Of a DNA stretch of 64,000 bases, positions 18,488 to 27,077 are shown in pieces. This stretch comes from Salinibacterium sp. SWN248 (GTDB taxonomy: Bacteria; Actinomycetota; Actinomycetes; Actinomycetales; Microbacteriaceae): assembly GCF_015864575.1 (NCBI RefSeq), contig NZ_JADYWW010000002.1, positions 1 through 64,000 of the forward strand. Direction: 5' to 3'. Every line of letters starts with the position of its first letter. The first letter of the stretch is position 1. The notes under the pieces are model-generated. The model was given only the letters and a program-made list of their open reading frames with translations. It was not told where the DNA came from and did no database searches. The position numbers and the translations under genes were made by a program.

Positions 18488-18603
18488 AAAGGCTGACGGC
18501 GCAAGCCCACGTGCGCAGTTAACCTCCGAAGTGGGCGCCCAGAAGAGCCATCTCCGCCCGATCGGCCCGGGGCTACGACTGCTTCTGCTAGCGTCAGCCC
18601 TTT
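18488..18603 (+). ncRNA. candidate structured leader RNA before the sortase-anchored protein
   Basis: A long closing stem GGCTGACG (18491-18498) / CGTCAGCC (18592-18599), extendable by AAA/TTT, encloses two arms: GCCCAC/GTGGGC (18505-18510 with 18531-18536) and CAGAAG/CTTCTG (18540-18545 with 18582-18587). The second arm has an inner AGCC/GGCT pair and a CCGATCGG core. The loop of the first arm contains GCAGTTAACCTCCGAA, faintly like a conserved part of the c-di-AMP riboswitch, but other parts of that class are not recognised. It ends about 56 bp before the GTG of the next gene. Its identity as a riboswitch is unproven. Confidence 0.45.
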
Positions 18604-18658
18604 GTACTTGGGATTACCTTTCCTGCAGCTCCGCCACCCGACCAACCGGAGAACTATC

Positions 18659-20140
18659 GTGATTCCTCGCCCGAAAATCTTGCCCAGCATTACCGCTGTC
18701 GCCGTTGCGCTTGCCTTGACTTTCGCCGGCGCACTGCCAGCGAACGCCGCAACGTACGCCGTCTACGCTTGGGGCGGCATGCCAGATGCGTTCGCTTACG
18801 CGTCCGATGGCGGCACCGTGATCCTCGTTGCCGATGTCGTTGCTCCGGCAGGCAGGTCAATAGCGGTCAAACCTGGCGAATCGATCACGCTTGACCTCAA
18901 CGGGTTTGACCTCACCATCAACAGTGACGTCCCTGACTCTCTGGCGGCGATTGAGGTTCCGAGCACCTCCACGCTCACCATCGTTTCCTCCGGCGGCGGA
19001 ACGCTCACCGTAACCGGAGGTCTGCACGGTGCAGGCATCGGCGGCAACGATGGCAACGATGGCGGCTCCGTCATCGTTAACAGCGGCACAATCCTCGCAA
19101 CCGGCAGCGCAGGCGGCGCAGGCATCGGCGGCGGCAACAACGGAACCGGCGGCACCACCACCATCAAAAGCGGCACCACCACCGCAACCGGCAGCGCAGG
19201 CGGCGCAGGCATCGGCGGCGGCAACAACGGAACCGGCGGCTCCACCACCATCACCGGTGGCACCATCACCGCGACCGGCGGCCAGAACGGCGGCGCTGGA
19301 ATTGGCGGCGGCGGCGACAGCAACGGCGGCACTACTACCATTACGGGCGGCTCCATCACCGCGACCGGCGGGCAAGATGGCGGAGCCGGAATTGGCGGCG
19401 GCTACGACGCTGGCGCGCCGGGCACTCTAGACGTTCGGGGCACCCCGAATGCTGGTGCCGCACTCGACGGTGGCGGCTCATCAGCGTCCCCGATCGTCAA
19501 CACGGTAACGCCGGCCGGTGTCGGCTACTCTGCTGCCACTTCCCTCATCGGCAACGGCGGAAACATCATCATTGGGTTCAATTACCTCGTCACCTTCGAC
19601 GCCGACGGCGGCACCAGCACCCCCGCTGAGGCCATCACCGACGGCAGCACGATCACCGCACCGACAGATCCCACCCGCGACGGCTACACCTTCACCGGAT
19701 GGACCGCCAACGGCTCCACCTACAACTTCACCACCCCCGTGACCAAACCAATCACACTCACCGCAACCTGGACCGAAGTGGCCGCCGTCACCCATCTCGT
19801 CACTTTCGACGCCGACGGCGGCACCAGCACCCCCGCCGAGACCATCACCGACGGCAGCACCATCGCCGCACCGACAGACCCCACCCGCGACGGCTACACC
19901 TTCACCGCATGGACCGCCAACGGCTCCACCTACAACTTCACCACCCCGGTGACCGAACCAATCACACTTACTGCCACCTGGGCCGAAGTGGCTGTGGTCA
20001 CCGAAGAACCCGCGACCACCGGAGAGCTCGCAGCGACCGGCATCGACCTAATGCCCAGTTTGGGCGCCACAGCGCTACTGCTGCTGATGGGAATCGCTCT
20101 CGTTGCATTCCATCGCCGCGGCAACGCTCCTCAGCGGTAA
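18659..20140 (+). CDS. sortase-anchored surface protein with GAGIGG and InlB-type repeats
   Basis: Predicted cell-wall protein of 493 residues. Start: GTG at 18659, preceded by GGAGA; upstream frame sequence is not signal-like. Order: a signal peptide (to about residue 34, ending ANA), a variable region, about five Gly-rich repeats of 29-30 residues each holding GAGIGG and TATG (about 130-270), then two near-identical repeats of about 65 residues of the Listeria-Bacteroides/InlB B type (VTFDADGGTSTPAE, DPTRDGYTFT). The C-terminus has LAATG, a hydrophobic helix and a basic tail: a class E-type LAxTG sorting signal. No sortase gene lies in the window. Function may be adhesion; it is unknown. 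Confidence 0.8.
   Translation: MIPRPKILPSITAVAVALALTFAGALPANAATYAVYAWGGMPDAFAYASDGGTVILVADVVAPAGRSIAVKPGESITLDLNGFDLTINSDVPDSLAAIEVPSTSTLTIVSSGGGTLTVTGGLHGAGIGGNDGNDGGSVIVNSGTILATGSAGGAGIGGGNNGTGGTTTIKSGTTTATGSAGGAGIGGGNNGTGGSTTITGGTITATGGQNGGAGIGGGGDSNGGTTTITGGSITATGGQDGGAGIGGGYDAGAPGTLDVRGTPNAGAALDGGGSSASPIVNTVTPAGVGYSAATSLIGNGGNIIIGFNYLVTFDADGGTSTPAEAITDGSTITAPTDPTRDGYTFTGWTANGSTYNFTTPVTKPITLTATWTEVAAVTHLVTFDADGGTSTPAETITDGSTIAAPTDPTRDGYTFTAWTANGSTYNFTTPVTEPITLTATWAEVAVVTEEPATTGELAATGIDLMPSLGATALLLLMGIALVAFHRRGNAPQR
19029..19420 (+). repeat. Gly-rich 87-90-bp tandem repeats
   Basis: About five in-frame copies within the surface protein gene, each encoding a 29-30-residue unit around GAGIGG. 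The two central copies (about 19103-19245) are almost identical at DNA level, which favours recombination and copy-number change. Confidence 0.75.
19583..19985 (+). repeat. two near-identical InlB B-type repeat units
   Basis: Two direct repeats of about 200 bp in the surface protein gene, each starting at a Leu-Val-Thr-Phe-Asp codon run and ending at Ala-Thr-Trp. Nucleotide identity is very high by eye, which points to a recent duplication or gene conversion. Confidence 0.8.
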
Positions 20141-20147
20141 CGATGGC

Positions 20148-20176
20148 GCGGAGGCTCCAACCGTGAGAACCTCCGC
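20148..20176 (+). terminator. stem-loop after the surface protein gene
   Basis: Arms GCGGAGG / CCTCCGC (7 bp) with a 15-nt loop, 8 bp past the stop codon. It probably ends the surface-protein transcript before the GTPase pair. Confidence 0.65.
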
Positions 20177-20255
20177 ACACCCCGATGCCTGAAAACACGG
20201 CCGCTGTGCATAACAAAAGTTAGCGAACTGGCCGCGCACCCGGCATGCTTAAGCG

Positions 20256-22016
20256 GTGACCGATAACAGTGCGCCCGCGATCCTCTCGCTTGAGCGCCTG
20301 CGGGCGTCTCTGGCAGACGCTGGATTGACCCTCGATCTCGACGGTGTTGTAACGCAACGCGAAGCTGCCGCAGCCGCCGTCCGCCAAATCGACGACTACA
20401 TCCGCCCCCGCTTGGCTGACCTCGATGCGCCCCTGCTTGCAGTGGTCGGCGGGTCTACCGGTTCGGGCAAGTCGACAATCGTGAATGCGCTGCTCGGTGT
20501 TGCCACCACTCGCGCCGGCGTCATTCGCCCCACGACCCGGCAGCCGATTCTGGTGCACGCTCCCGTGGATGCGGGATGGTTCGCGAGCGATCGCGTCCTT
20601 CCCGGGCTGGCGCGCGTGCGCGGCCGCATCAGCGCCCCCGGAACGCCCGCGTCAAGCGCCGGTGATACACCTGAAGAGTCACGCATCGGTGAACTCATGC
20701 TTCTCGAGCACGAGAGCGTTCCCCGTTCGCTCGCGATCATCGACGCCCCGGATATTGACTCGGTTGCCGACGAAAACCGGGCGCTTGCCACCCAACTGCT
20801 GGCCGCCGCCGACCTGTGGCTGTTCGTCACGACCGCGAATCGCTACGCGGATGCCGTGCCGTGGCGCCTTCTCGAAAGCGCAGCCGCCCGCTCCATTACC
20901 GTCGGCATCGTGCTCAACCGGGTGCCGCCGGGCGCTCTCGACGAGATCCTTCCCGACCTTCAGTCGATGCTTTCGGAGCGCGGCCTCAGCGACGCTCCCG
21001 TCTTCTCCATCGAAGAACAGCGTCTTGACGACCTGGGGATGCTGCCCGCCAGCGCCGTCGAACAGCCGCGCGAGTGGCTCTCCGGCATCGCGGGCGACCG
21101 GGCCGAACGTTCGCGCATCGCCGCCCGCACGCTCAGCGGCGCCATTAGCGAGCTCGACCGCCAAGTGGTGGTGATTGCGGATGCTCGGCAGCAGCAACTC
21201 GACTGGCTCGACGCCGCGCACGTCGCCGCCGCTGCGCAGTACGACGCCGCGCTCGACGCGGTGGACGCCGCCACGCAGAACGGCGCCCTGATGCGCGGCG
21301 AAGTGCTGGCCCGCTGGCAAGACTTCGTCGGCACCTCCGACTTCTTCAGAAAAGTTGACTCGTGGTTCTCCGCGGCACGCGACCGCGCGACAGCGTGGAT
21401 CACGGGCAAACCCAACCCCGTGGTTGAAGTCGAAACCCAGATCGAAACGGGACTGCAGACCGTGATCGTCGATCAGGCGGGGCGCGCTGCTGCGGCAGCG
21501 TGGGCCGGGCTCGAACGCAGCGTGGCCGGCAAGGCCATCGCTGAACGGCATCCGGAACTGGCCAGCGAAAGCCCAGAACTGCCTCAGGCCACGACCGCGA
21601 TGATTCGCGAGTGGCAGGGCGCGCTCATGCAGCTCATTCACGACAATGCGGGAGACAAGCGCATCCGGGCTCGCATTCTGTCGCTCGGTTTGAACGTCGT
21701 GACGGTGGCCCTCATGGTGGTCGTGTTCGCTTCGACCGGTGGGCTCACCGGTGGCGAGATTGCGATTGCGGGTGGGTCAGCGGTGCTCGGCCAGAAGCTG
21801 CTTGAGACGATCTTTGGTGAGGATGCCGTGCGTCAGTTGGCGAGCGAAGCCCGCGAGGATCTGCACGCGCGCGTTCGCGTTCTGTTCGACGCGGAAGTCG
21901 CGCGCTTGAGTGTCGCGTTGGAGCCGCTTCGGTTCGGTGCAACTCCCGATTCGCTACGGCGCGAATCGCAGGCGCTGCTCGATGACGTTGCGCGTGCTGC
22001 GAAGGGCACCTCGTGA
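20256..22016 (+). CDS. dynamin-like GTPase, first of a pair
   Basis: Large GTPase of 586 residues. P-loop GGSTGSGKSTIVNALLG (about 66-82), G3-like IIDAPDIDSVADENR, and a G4 region reading VLNRVPPG instead of a standard NKxD. A long helical region follows, then a C-terminal hydrophobic hairpin (VALMVVVFASTGG onward) suited to membrane insertion. The layout of P-loop GTPase, helical stalk and membrane segment resembles bacterial dynamin-like proteins, which often occur as tandem pairs and remodel membranes. Start is GTG at 20256. Its stop overlaps the next start as GTGA. A membrane or stress role is inferred; the target is unknown. Confidence 0.78.
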   Translation: MTDNSAPAILSLERLRASLADAGLTLDLDGVVTQREAAAAAVRQIDDYIRPRLADLDAPLLAVVGGSTGSGKSTIVNALLGVATTRAGVIRPTTRQPILVHAPVDAGWFASDRVLPGLARVRGRISAPGTPASSAGDTPEESRIGELMLLEHESVPRSLAIIDAPDIDSVADENRALATQLLAAADLWLFVTTANRYADAVPWRLLESAAARSITVGIVLNRVPPGALDEILPDLQSMLSERGLSDAPVFSIEEQRLDDLGMLPASAVEQPREWLSGIAGDRAERSRIAARTLSGAISELDRQVVVIADARQQQLDWLDAAHVAAAAQYDAALDAVDAATQNGALMRGEVLARWQDFVGTSDFFRKVDSWFSAARDRATAWITGKPNPVVEVETQIETGLQTVIVDQAGRAAAAAWAGLERSVAGKAIAERHPELASESPELPQATTAMIREWQGALMQLIHDNAGDKRIRARILSLGLNVVTVALMVVVFASTGGLTGGEIAIAGGSAVLGQKLLETIFGEDAVRQLASEAREDLHARVRVLFDAEVARLSVALEPLRFGATPDSLRRESQALLDDVARAAKGTS

Positions 22017-23617
22017 GCGCCGCCAAGCCCAGCCTCGACGAGCGAATTGTCGCGCTGCGCACCGTCGCTGAGGCGGGCACCGGACGTATTCCCGCCGACG
22101 TACTCGACGATGCCCGCGCGCTGCTCGCACAGACCGAGGCGCGGCGTTCTCGCTCCCCCGAGCACACGGTCGTTGGCGTCTTTGGCGCTACCGGATCGGG
22201 CAAGTCGAGTCTCGTGAATGCCCTCGTGGGTGACGAGGTGGCGGTCGCGCACGTGCGCCGCCCCACCACCTCCGAAGCTCTCGCGGTGACGTGGGCGGCG
22301 GCCGGCGCGAGCGAACTGCTCGACTGGCTTGAGGTTCGCGAACGGGTCGAGAGGTCGACGCCCTTCGATGCTCGTGCCAGCAAACTCGTTCTCGTCGATC
22401 TGCCCGACGTCGATTCCGTAGAGGCCAGCAATCGTGCTGTCGCCGAACGTCTTGCCGGTCAAGTGGATGCTCTGATCTGGGTCGTTGACCCGCAAAAGTA
22501 TGCCGACGATGTGTTGCACGCGCAGTTCATCGCGCCGCACGCCAAGCACGCCGCTGTGACTCTCGTCGTGCTCAATCAGGTCGATCTGTTGAGTGAGGAT
22601 GATCGTGCCGCCGTGGTGACGTCGCTCCAGACGATCGTTGAACGTGATGGCATTCCCCGCGCCCGAGTGCTGCCCGTGAGTGCCCGCACGGGAGACGGTA
22701 TAGACGCCTTGCGTAAGGCGATTGGCGATCTTGCGGCGTCGAAGGCAGTGCGGGATGCGCGGCTCAGCGCTGACGTGCAGACCATCGCCGCGCGCATCGA
22801 CGATCCGGGTTCGCCGCAGAAGGTGAGCGCGAAGAGCGCCGCTCGATTGCGCGATGAGGTCGGGACCGCTGCGGGAGTCGACATCGTGGCATCCGCTGTT
22901 GCTCGTTCGTATCGCAAGCGTTCCGGGCAGGCCACCGGGTGGCCGCTCGTGTCGTGGATTGGTCGTTTGCGCGCTGACCCGCTCACCCGCTTGGGCCTCG
23001 GGCCGAAGCGACGCGGCGGCGACCCCGATGTGCACCGCACGAGCATGCCGCTCTTGAGCGCCGGCGCCCAAGCCCGGATGTCGATGGCCGTACGCACGTT
23101 CACTGACGAAGCCGGTGCCGGAGTTTCTGCCCCGTGGCGAGCCGCCGCGCGCACCACCGCGGAGCAGGCCCTCGACACGCTGCCGGCCACTCTCGATCTT
23201 GCTATTGCCCGCACACCTCTGCCCGCGAAGGGTTCGTGGTGGTGGGTGCTCGTGGGCATTGTGCAGTGGATTGCCGTTGTGATCGGATTGGGTGGAGCCC
23301 TGTGGTTGGTGGGTGCGGCGTTGTTGCCCACGTTTGGCTTGCCCGCATTCCCGCTTCCCGCTGTTGAGGAAGGCCCGCTGACGGGGTGGGCGATACCGAC
23401 GCTGCTGCTCATTGCTGCAGTGCTGATCGGAATCTTGCTCGGCCTGATCTCGGCTGTTCTCAGCGCCCTGACTGCTGGCGGTCGTCGGCGTCGCACCCGC
23501 CGCCGTCTTCTCGCCGCGGTCGACGAGGTAGTGCAGCGGGATGTCGTGGCTCCCGTCGCGACGGCGCTCGAGCAGGCGCGGGCTGTGTCAGCTGCGCTGC
23601 AGGTCGCGCGGCGCTAG
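22013..23617 (+). CDS. dynamin-like GTPase, second of a pair
   Basis: GTPase of 534 residues. P-loop GATGSGKSSLVNALVG (about 58-73), G3-like VDLPDVDSVEASN, and G4 NQVD in VVLNQVDLLSE. Two strongly hydrophobic helices near the C-terminus (WWWVLVGIVQWIAVVIGLGG and IPTLLLIAAVLIGILLGL) precede a basic stretch and a short helix. It overlaps the first GTPase gene by 4 bp and must be co-translated; such pairs usually act as hetero-oligomers. The Era-like P-loop might alternatively suggest a ribosome-linked GTPase, but the membrane helices argue for a dynamin-like role. Confidence 0.78.
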   Translation: MSAAKPSLDERIVALRTVAEAGTGRIPADVLDDARALLAQTEARRSRSPEHTVVGVFGATGSGKSSLVNALVGDEVAVAHVRRPTTSEALAVTWAAAGASELLDWLEVRERVERSTPFDARASKLVLVDLPDVDSVEASNRAVAERLAGQVDALIWVVDPQKYADDVLHAQFIAPHAKHAAVTLVVLNQVDLLSEDDRAAVVTSLQTIVERDGIPRARVLPVSARTGDGIDALRKAIGDLAASKAVRDARLSADVQTIAARIDDPGSPQKVSAKSAARLRDEVGTAAGVDIVASAVARSYRKRSGQATGWPLVSWIGRLRADPLTRLGLGPKRRGGDPDVHRTSMPLLSAGAQARMSMAVRTFTDEAGAGVSAPWRAAARTTAEQALDTLPATLDLAIARTPLPAKGSWWWVLVGIVQWIAVVIGLGGALWLVGAALLPTFGLPAFPLPAVEEGPLTGWAIPTLLLIAAVLIGILLGLISAVLSALTAGGRRRRTRRRLLAAVDEVVQRDVVAPVATALEQARAVSAALQVARR

Positions 23618-23635
23618 CGCGAGAAAGTGCGAGTG

Positions 23636-24574
23636 CTAGAACCCCACCTGCAGCACGAAGATACCGGGGAAAATCGCGAACGCGATGGTGATGGGCAAGA
23701 TAAGGAACACGAGCGGGAAGAGCATCGCGACCTCTTTTTTACCGGCGAGCTCGAGCAGTTCACGCTTGGACTCTTCACGAGCATCCTGAGCCTGGGCTTG
23801 CAACACCTCAGACAGCGGACTACCGCGATCAAGGGCTCCCAAGATTTGGTCGACACAGCGCGAGAACGGGGCGAGTTCCAGTTCGCGGGCGAGCGCACCC
23901 AGCGTCTCGCCGAACGGGAGGCCCGTATTGACCGAGGAGACCACGCGAGCGAGTTCTCGCGACAGCTCACCGCCACCGACGTGTGAGACGCGACGCACGG
24001 CATCCAAGATTCCTTCACCGGCAGACAGGCTGAGGGCCAGGAACTCGAGCACGACCGGCAACTCTGCCGTGAGGCGACGGATGCGGTTCTTGGCGGCGCG
24101 TTGCAGCAGGTAGTCGCGCACGGTGATTCCGATAACACCGCCGACGACCACCAGCACTGCTTGGGCAGCGAATGGAACCTGTTGCCGATTCGCGACAGCG
24201 ATATCGAAAGCGACGCCCGCCATCGCACCGCCGAGAACGGCCAAGAGTTGTTGCGACCGGTAGGCCTCGAGGGTCAGTTCGGAGCCAGACTGGCGGAGAC
24301 GTCGCAGGATCTGATCGCTGCCACCCACAACCGACGCGAGCGTCTCACGCAACCAGCGCGCAACAGGAACGAGCAGTACGCCCAACACCGGCAGCGGCCC
24401 GACCGAGCGCGGAGCCAAGTGTTCCCGTGCGCCGGCGGAGACGTCAATGACGTAGGGAGCAACTCTCGTCGCCAAGGTGGGTCGACTCAACCGCGGGATG
24501 AGACTCAGAATCGACCACAGACCGAGCCCGCCGGCGATTCCGGCGACGAGTGCCCACGCCAGTGCGTCATTCAT
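23636..24574 (-). CDS. tadC: Tad pilus inner-membrane protein TadC
   Basis: Type II secretion F-domain membrane protein of 312 residues, one of the two platform proteins of the Flp/Tad pilus machine. The F domain reads VVLEFLALSLSAGEGILDAVRRVS, followed by LGALARELELAPFSRCVDQILGALDRGSPLSEVL. Hydrophobic helices lie at the N-terminus, mid-protein and C-terminus (FPLVFLILPITIAFAIFPG). The ATG at 24574 overlaps the tadB stop (ATGA). It converges with the GTPase pair. Confidence 0.9.
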   Translation of the reverse strand: MNDALAWALVAGIAGGLGLWSILSLIPRLSRPTLATRVAPYVIDVSAGAREHLAPRSVGPLPVLGVLLVPVARWLRETLASVVGGSDQILRRLRQSGSELTLEAYRSQQLLAVLGGAMAGVAFDIAVANRQQVPFAAQAVLVVVGGVIGITVRDYLLQRAAKNRIRRLTAELPVVLEFLALSLSAGEGILDAVRRVSHVGGGELSRELARVVSSVNTGLPFGETLGALARELELAPFSRCVDQILGALDRGSPLSEVLQAQAQDAREESKRELLELAGKKEVAMLFPLVFLILPITIAFAIFPGIFVLQVGF

Positions 24575-25437
24575 GCGAACCACCGCGGCTGATCGGGAAG
24601 GCGACCAATGCCCGCCATGATTCGATACGCAACAACAGACAGCAGCAAACCGGCAACGATCAGGGCAGCGCCGCCCGCTGAGTTGTAGGCGAGTGCGGCT
24701 TCAGGCCGTGTGGTGAGCAAGAACAGCACCACCCACGGTGCCGCCAGACCGAGCCGAGCCGCATTCATCACCCATGATTGGCGCGCTTCGATCTCTGAAC
24801 GAATGGCTGCCTCTTGACGCAGGTAGACGCTGAGACTGCGAAGAACGTTCGTCAGTTCGCTGCCGCCCACTTCGCGCGACATCCGCAAGGTTTCGAGGAT
24901 GCGGTCAGCAACCGGGTCGGCGAGCGCCACCTTGAGTTCGTCGACGGCTACCGAGAAGTTTCCTGTTGCCCGATAGCGCACGGCGAAGGCAGCAAAGGCG
25001 GCGCGCGTCACCGCTGGCCCCGTCTGGGCGAGTGTCATGAGGCTGTCGGGAAGAGCAAGCCCCGACCGCACTGCCGACACCAACTGGTCAACAACATCGG
25101 GCCAGACCACCCGAGTGGCTCGGCGGCGCACGCGAGCGCGCCAGCCTATTCCCAGCGTCGGCAACACGAGCGCGGCAGCGGCAGCACACAGCACGACTGC
25201 GATCACCGATGTCAGCACAAAACTAATGGCCGCTACGGCGAAGCTCAACGCGAGCGACACAATCACCACAACCACCGGACTAGTGTTCGGGAGTCCCGCC
25301 TGCACGAGTCGCTCGCTCAGCCGGAGCGAGAACGCCGAACGGCCACGCACCCGGCGTTCGCCCGTAGCCGGCCAGAGAAAGGTAGCCGCGATCAAGACGA
25401 CACCGACTGCGAGCACGATGCCCACGATCAGGCTCAT
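24571..25437 (-). CDS. tadB: Tad pilus inner-membrane protein TadB
   Basis: Second T2SS F-domain platform protein, 288 residues. Two N-terminal membrane segments, then the F domain VVDQLVSAVRSGLALPDSLMTLAQTGP and FSVAVDELKVALADPVADRILETLRMSREVGG, and two C-terminal helices. It overlaps both tadA (start at 25437 over the tadA stop, ATGA) and tadC, so tadABC is one coupled unit. Confidence 0.9.
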   Translation of the reverse strand: MSLIVGIVLAVGVVLIAATFLWPATGERRVRGRSAFSLRLSERLVQAGLPNTSPVVVVIVSLALSFAVAAISFVLTSVIAVVLCAAAAALVLPTLGIGWRARVRRRATRVVWPDVVDQLVSAVRSGLALPDSLMTLAQTGPAVTRAAFAAFAVRYRATGNFSVAVDELKVALADPVADRILETLRMSREVGGSELTNVLRSLSVYLRQEAAIRSEIEARQSWVMNAARLGLAAPWVVLFLLTTRPEAALAYNSAGGAALIVAGLLLSVVAYRIMAGIGRLPDQPRWFA

Positions 25438-26672
25438 GCGACCGCCTTCAACAGGTGCGAAACCGCGTCGATGCCGGCGGCCCGGAATTTGGAGAGCCGA
25501 GCGGGCACGGCACCCGTGTGGGCGAGTGTGCCGTCCCCGATGCGGAAGAGCAGACTGCTGTCGATAACCCCGTCACTGACCTCACCGGTAAGCGACGAGA
25601 TTTCAACCACACGTCTCGTGCCGTCGGCGGTGAGTTCGCAATGGACCACGACATCCACTGAGCTGGCTACCGTTGGCACCACAAAGCTGGAGTCGATATT
25701 GCGGCCGGCGAGCAGCGGAAGCGTGCACAGTTTCACGAGAGCCTCGCGCGCACTATTGGCGTGGATACTAGACATGCCCGGCAGGCCGCTATTGAGCGCA
25801 ATAAGGAGGTCGAGCGATTCGGCATCGCGTACTTCGCCAACGACAAGTCGTTCGGGGCGCATGCGTAGCGCTTCTTTGATGAGGCGGCGCAGGCTGATCT
25901 CACCGGTCCCCTCGAGGCTGGGTTGGCGGCACTGCATGCCGACGTGGTCGTGGCTGGCAACGTTCAGCTCGAAGGTTTCCTCGACCGTGACGACACGCTC
26001 GTTCGGTCGGGCCGCCGCTAGCAAGGCGTTGAGCATAGTGGTCTTGCCGCTCTGCGTTGCGCCCGAAACCACAATGTTTTGGCCCGACAGCACGCACAGT
26101 CGCAAATAGTCGGCCGCGTGCTGAGTGAGACTGCCGAGTTCGACAAGGCGATCGAGGTCACGGATGCTCCGGCTGAACTTGCGCACGTTCACGGCCCAAT
26201 GGCGCCGGGTGACATCCGGAATCACGACGTGCAGTCGCGAACCATCGGGCAGCGACGCGTCGACGAACGGAGAACTCAAGTCGACGCGGCGACCCGAGGT
26301 TTGAAGCATCCGCTCGACCAGGTCACGAACCTGACCATCAGTGAGACGGATGCCCGTGAACTCGGGAACCCCGTTGCGGGCCACGAATATCTGCTCGGGC
26401 CCGTTAATCCACAGCTCCTCAACGGTGTCATCGTCGAAGAACGGTTGGAGCGGACCATACCCGGTCAACGCCGCCACCACCTCGCGGGCGGCCTGAGCTT
26501 CATCCGCCAGCAACGGCACCGACCCGCCCAGCGCACGCTCGCTGTAGCGACGCACCTCATCACGCACATACCGCGACGCCAGCTCGCTATCGCGCGACAG
26601 ATCGACGCCGTCACGGCGAACCCTCTGGCGAACCTGATCGGCGATGGTCGTCAAAGCGTTAGACATGCTCAT
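25434..26672 (-). CDS. tadA: Tad pilus secretion ATPase TadA (CpaF-type)
   Basis: Hexameric ATPase that powers Flp/Tad pilus assembly; about 412 residues. N-terminal domain to about 130, then the CpaF-type motor: Walker A SGATQSGKTTMLNALL, the Asp box VVTVEETFELNV, the Walker B region RPERLVVGEVRDAESLDLLIALNSG, and the His box GMSSIHANSAREAL. The start is placed at the ATG of MSMSNALTTIADQ (26672); sequence upstream of it has no family character. No tadZ/CpaE gene lies upstream. First gene of tadABC. Confidence 0.9.
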   Translation of the reverse strand: MSMSNALTTIADQVRQRVRRDGVDLSRDSELASRYVRDEVRRYSERALGGSVPLLADEAQAAREVVAALTGYGPLQPFFDDDTVEELWINGPEQIFVARNGVPEFTGIRLTDGQVRDLVERMLQTSGRRVDLSSPFVDASLPDGSRLHVVIPDVTRRHWAVNVRKFSRSIRDLDRLVELGSLTQHAADYLRLCVLSGQNIVVSGATQSGKTTMLNALLAAARPNERVVTVEETFELNVASHDHVGMQCRQPSLEGTGEISLRRLIKEALRMRPERLVVGEVRDAESLDLLIALNSGLPGMSSIHANSAREALVKLCTLPLLAGRNIDSSFVVPTVASSVDVVVHCELTADGTRRVVEISSLTGEVSDGVIDSSLLFRIGDGTLAHTGAVPARLSKFRAAGIDAVSHLLKAVA

Positions 26673-27077
26673 ATTGTGCGGAGTGAGCGCCCGGTGCCGC
26701 CATTGTTGTCCACAGTGGGTACGTTCTCCAACGGGAGGGCTTCTTTCCGACGAGAGCCCTCCTCGACCGCAGATTCCCGACGTCGGCCACACAAACACGA
26801 TACGAGACGCCTAGTTAAGTTCTCCGAACCAGCCCTCGGACGACGTCAGCGAACGCCGACGAAAGAATCGCGCGCCCGAGCCTTGCCCGCATGCGCGGGA
26901 TCAAGGAACGAGACTTTCTGTGTGGAACACAGAGCGGTTTTGAAGTGGCCTTCGCTGTCATCAGGACTAATCTCAAATAGCTTCCCGAAGGGAATTACAA
27001 CCTGCGCTAACAGGGTTCTCGCGCAAAATTTTCGTGCAATTGAATTCATGCGAGTTTTCGTTCCGGGGATCTGAAGG
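26673..27077. other. intergenic region at the left edge of the accessory island
   Basis: 405 bp with no supportable gene. It contains a stem-loop GGAGGGCT (26734-26741) / AGCCCTCC (26755-26762) about 60 bp upstream of tadA, and a 17-bp inverted repeat TCTGTGT-GGA-ACACAGA (26917-26933). From about 26900 toward the island the sequence turns AT-richer. A short open frame on the minus strand (26846-27049) has no recognisable features. No tRNA, integrase or att-like repeat was seen. Confidence 0.5.

Noticed and set aside
18395-18610. Firm assignment of the leader as a c-di-AMP or c-di-GMP riboswitch
   Set aside because: Only a short loop recalls the c-di-AMP class; the other conserved blocks of either class are not recognisable, so the class is left open.
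18796-19375. Pro-rich and Ala-rich minus-strand frames
   Set aside because: They are shadows of the Gly-rich repeats of the surface protein gene, with no independent start or motif.
26846-27049. 67-codon minus-strand frame between tadA and the island
   Set aside because: No start signal and no similarity recognised; probably chance.
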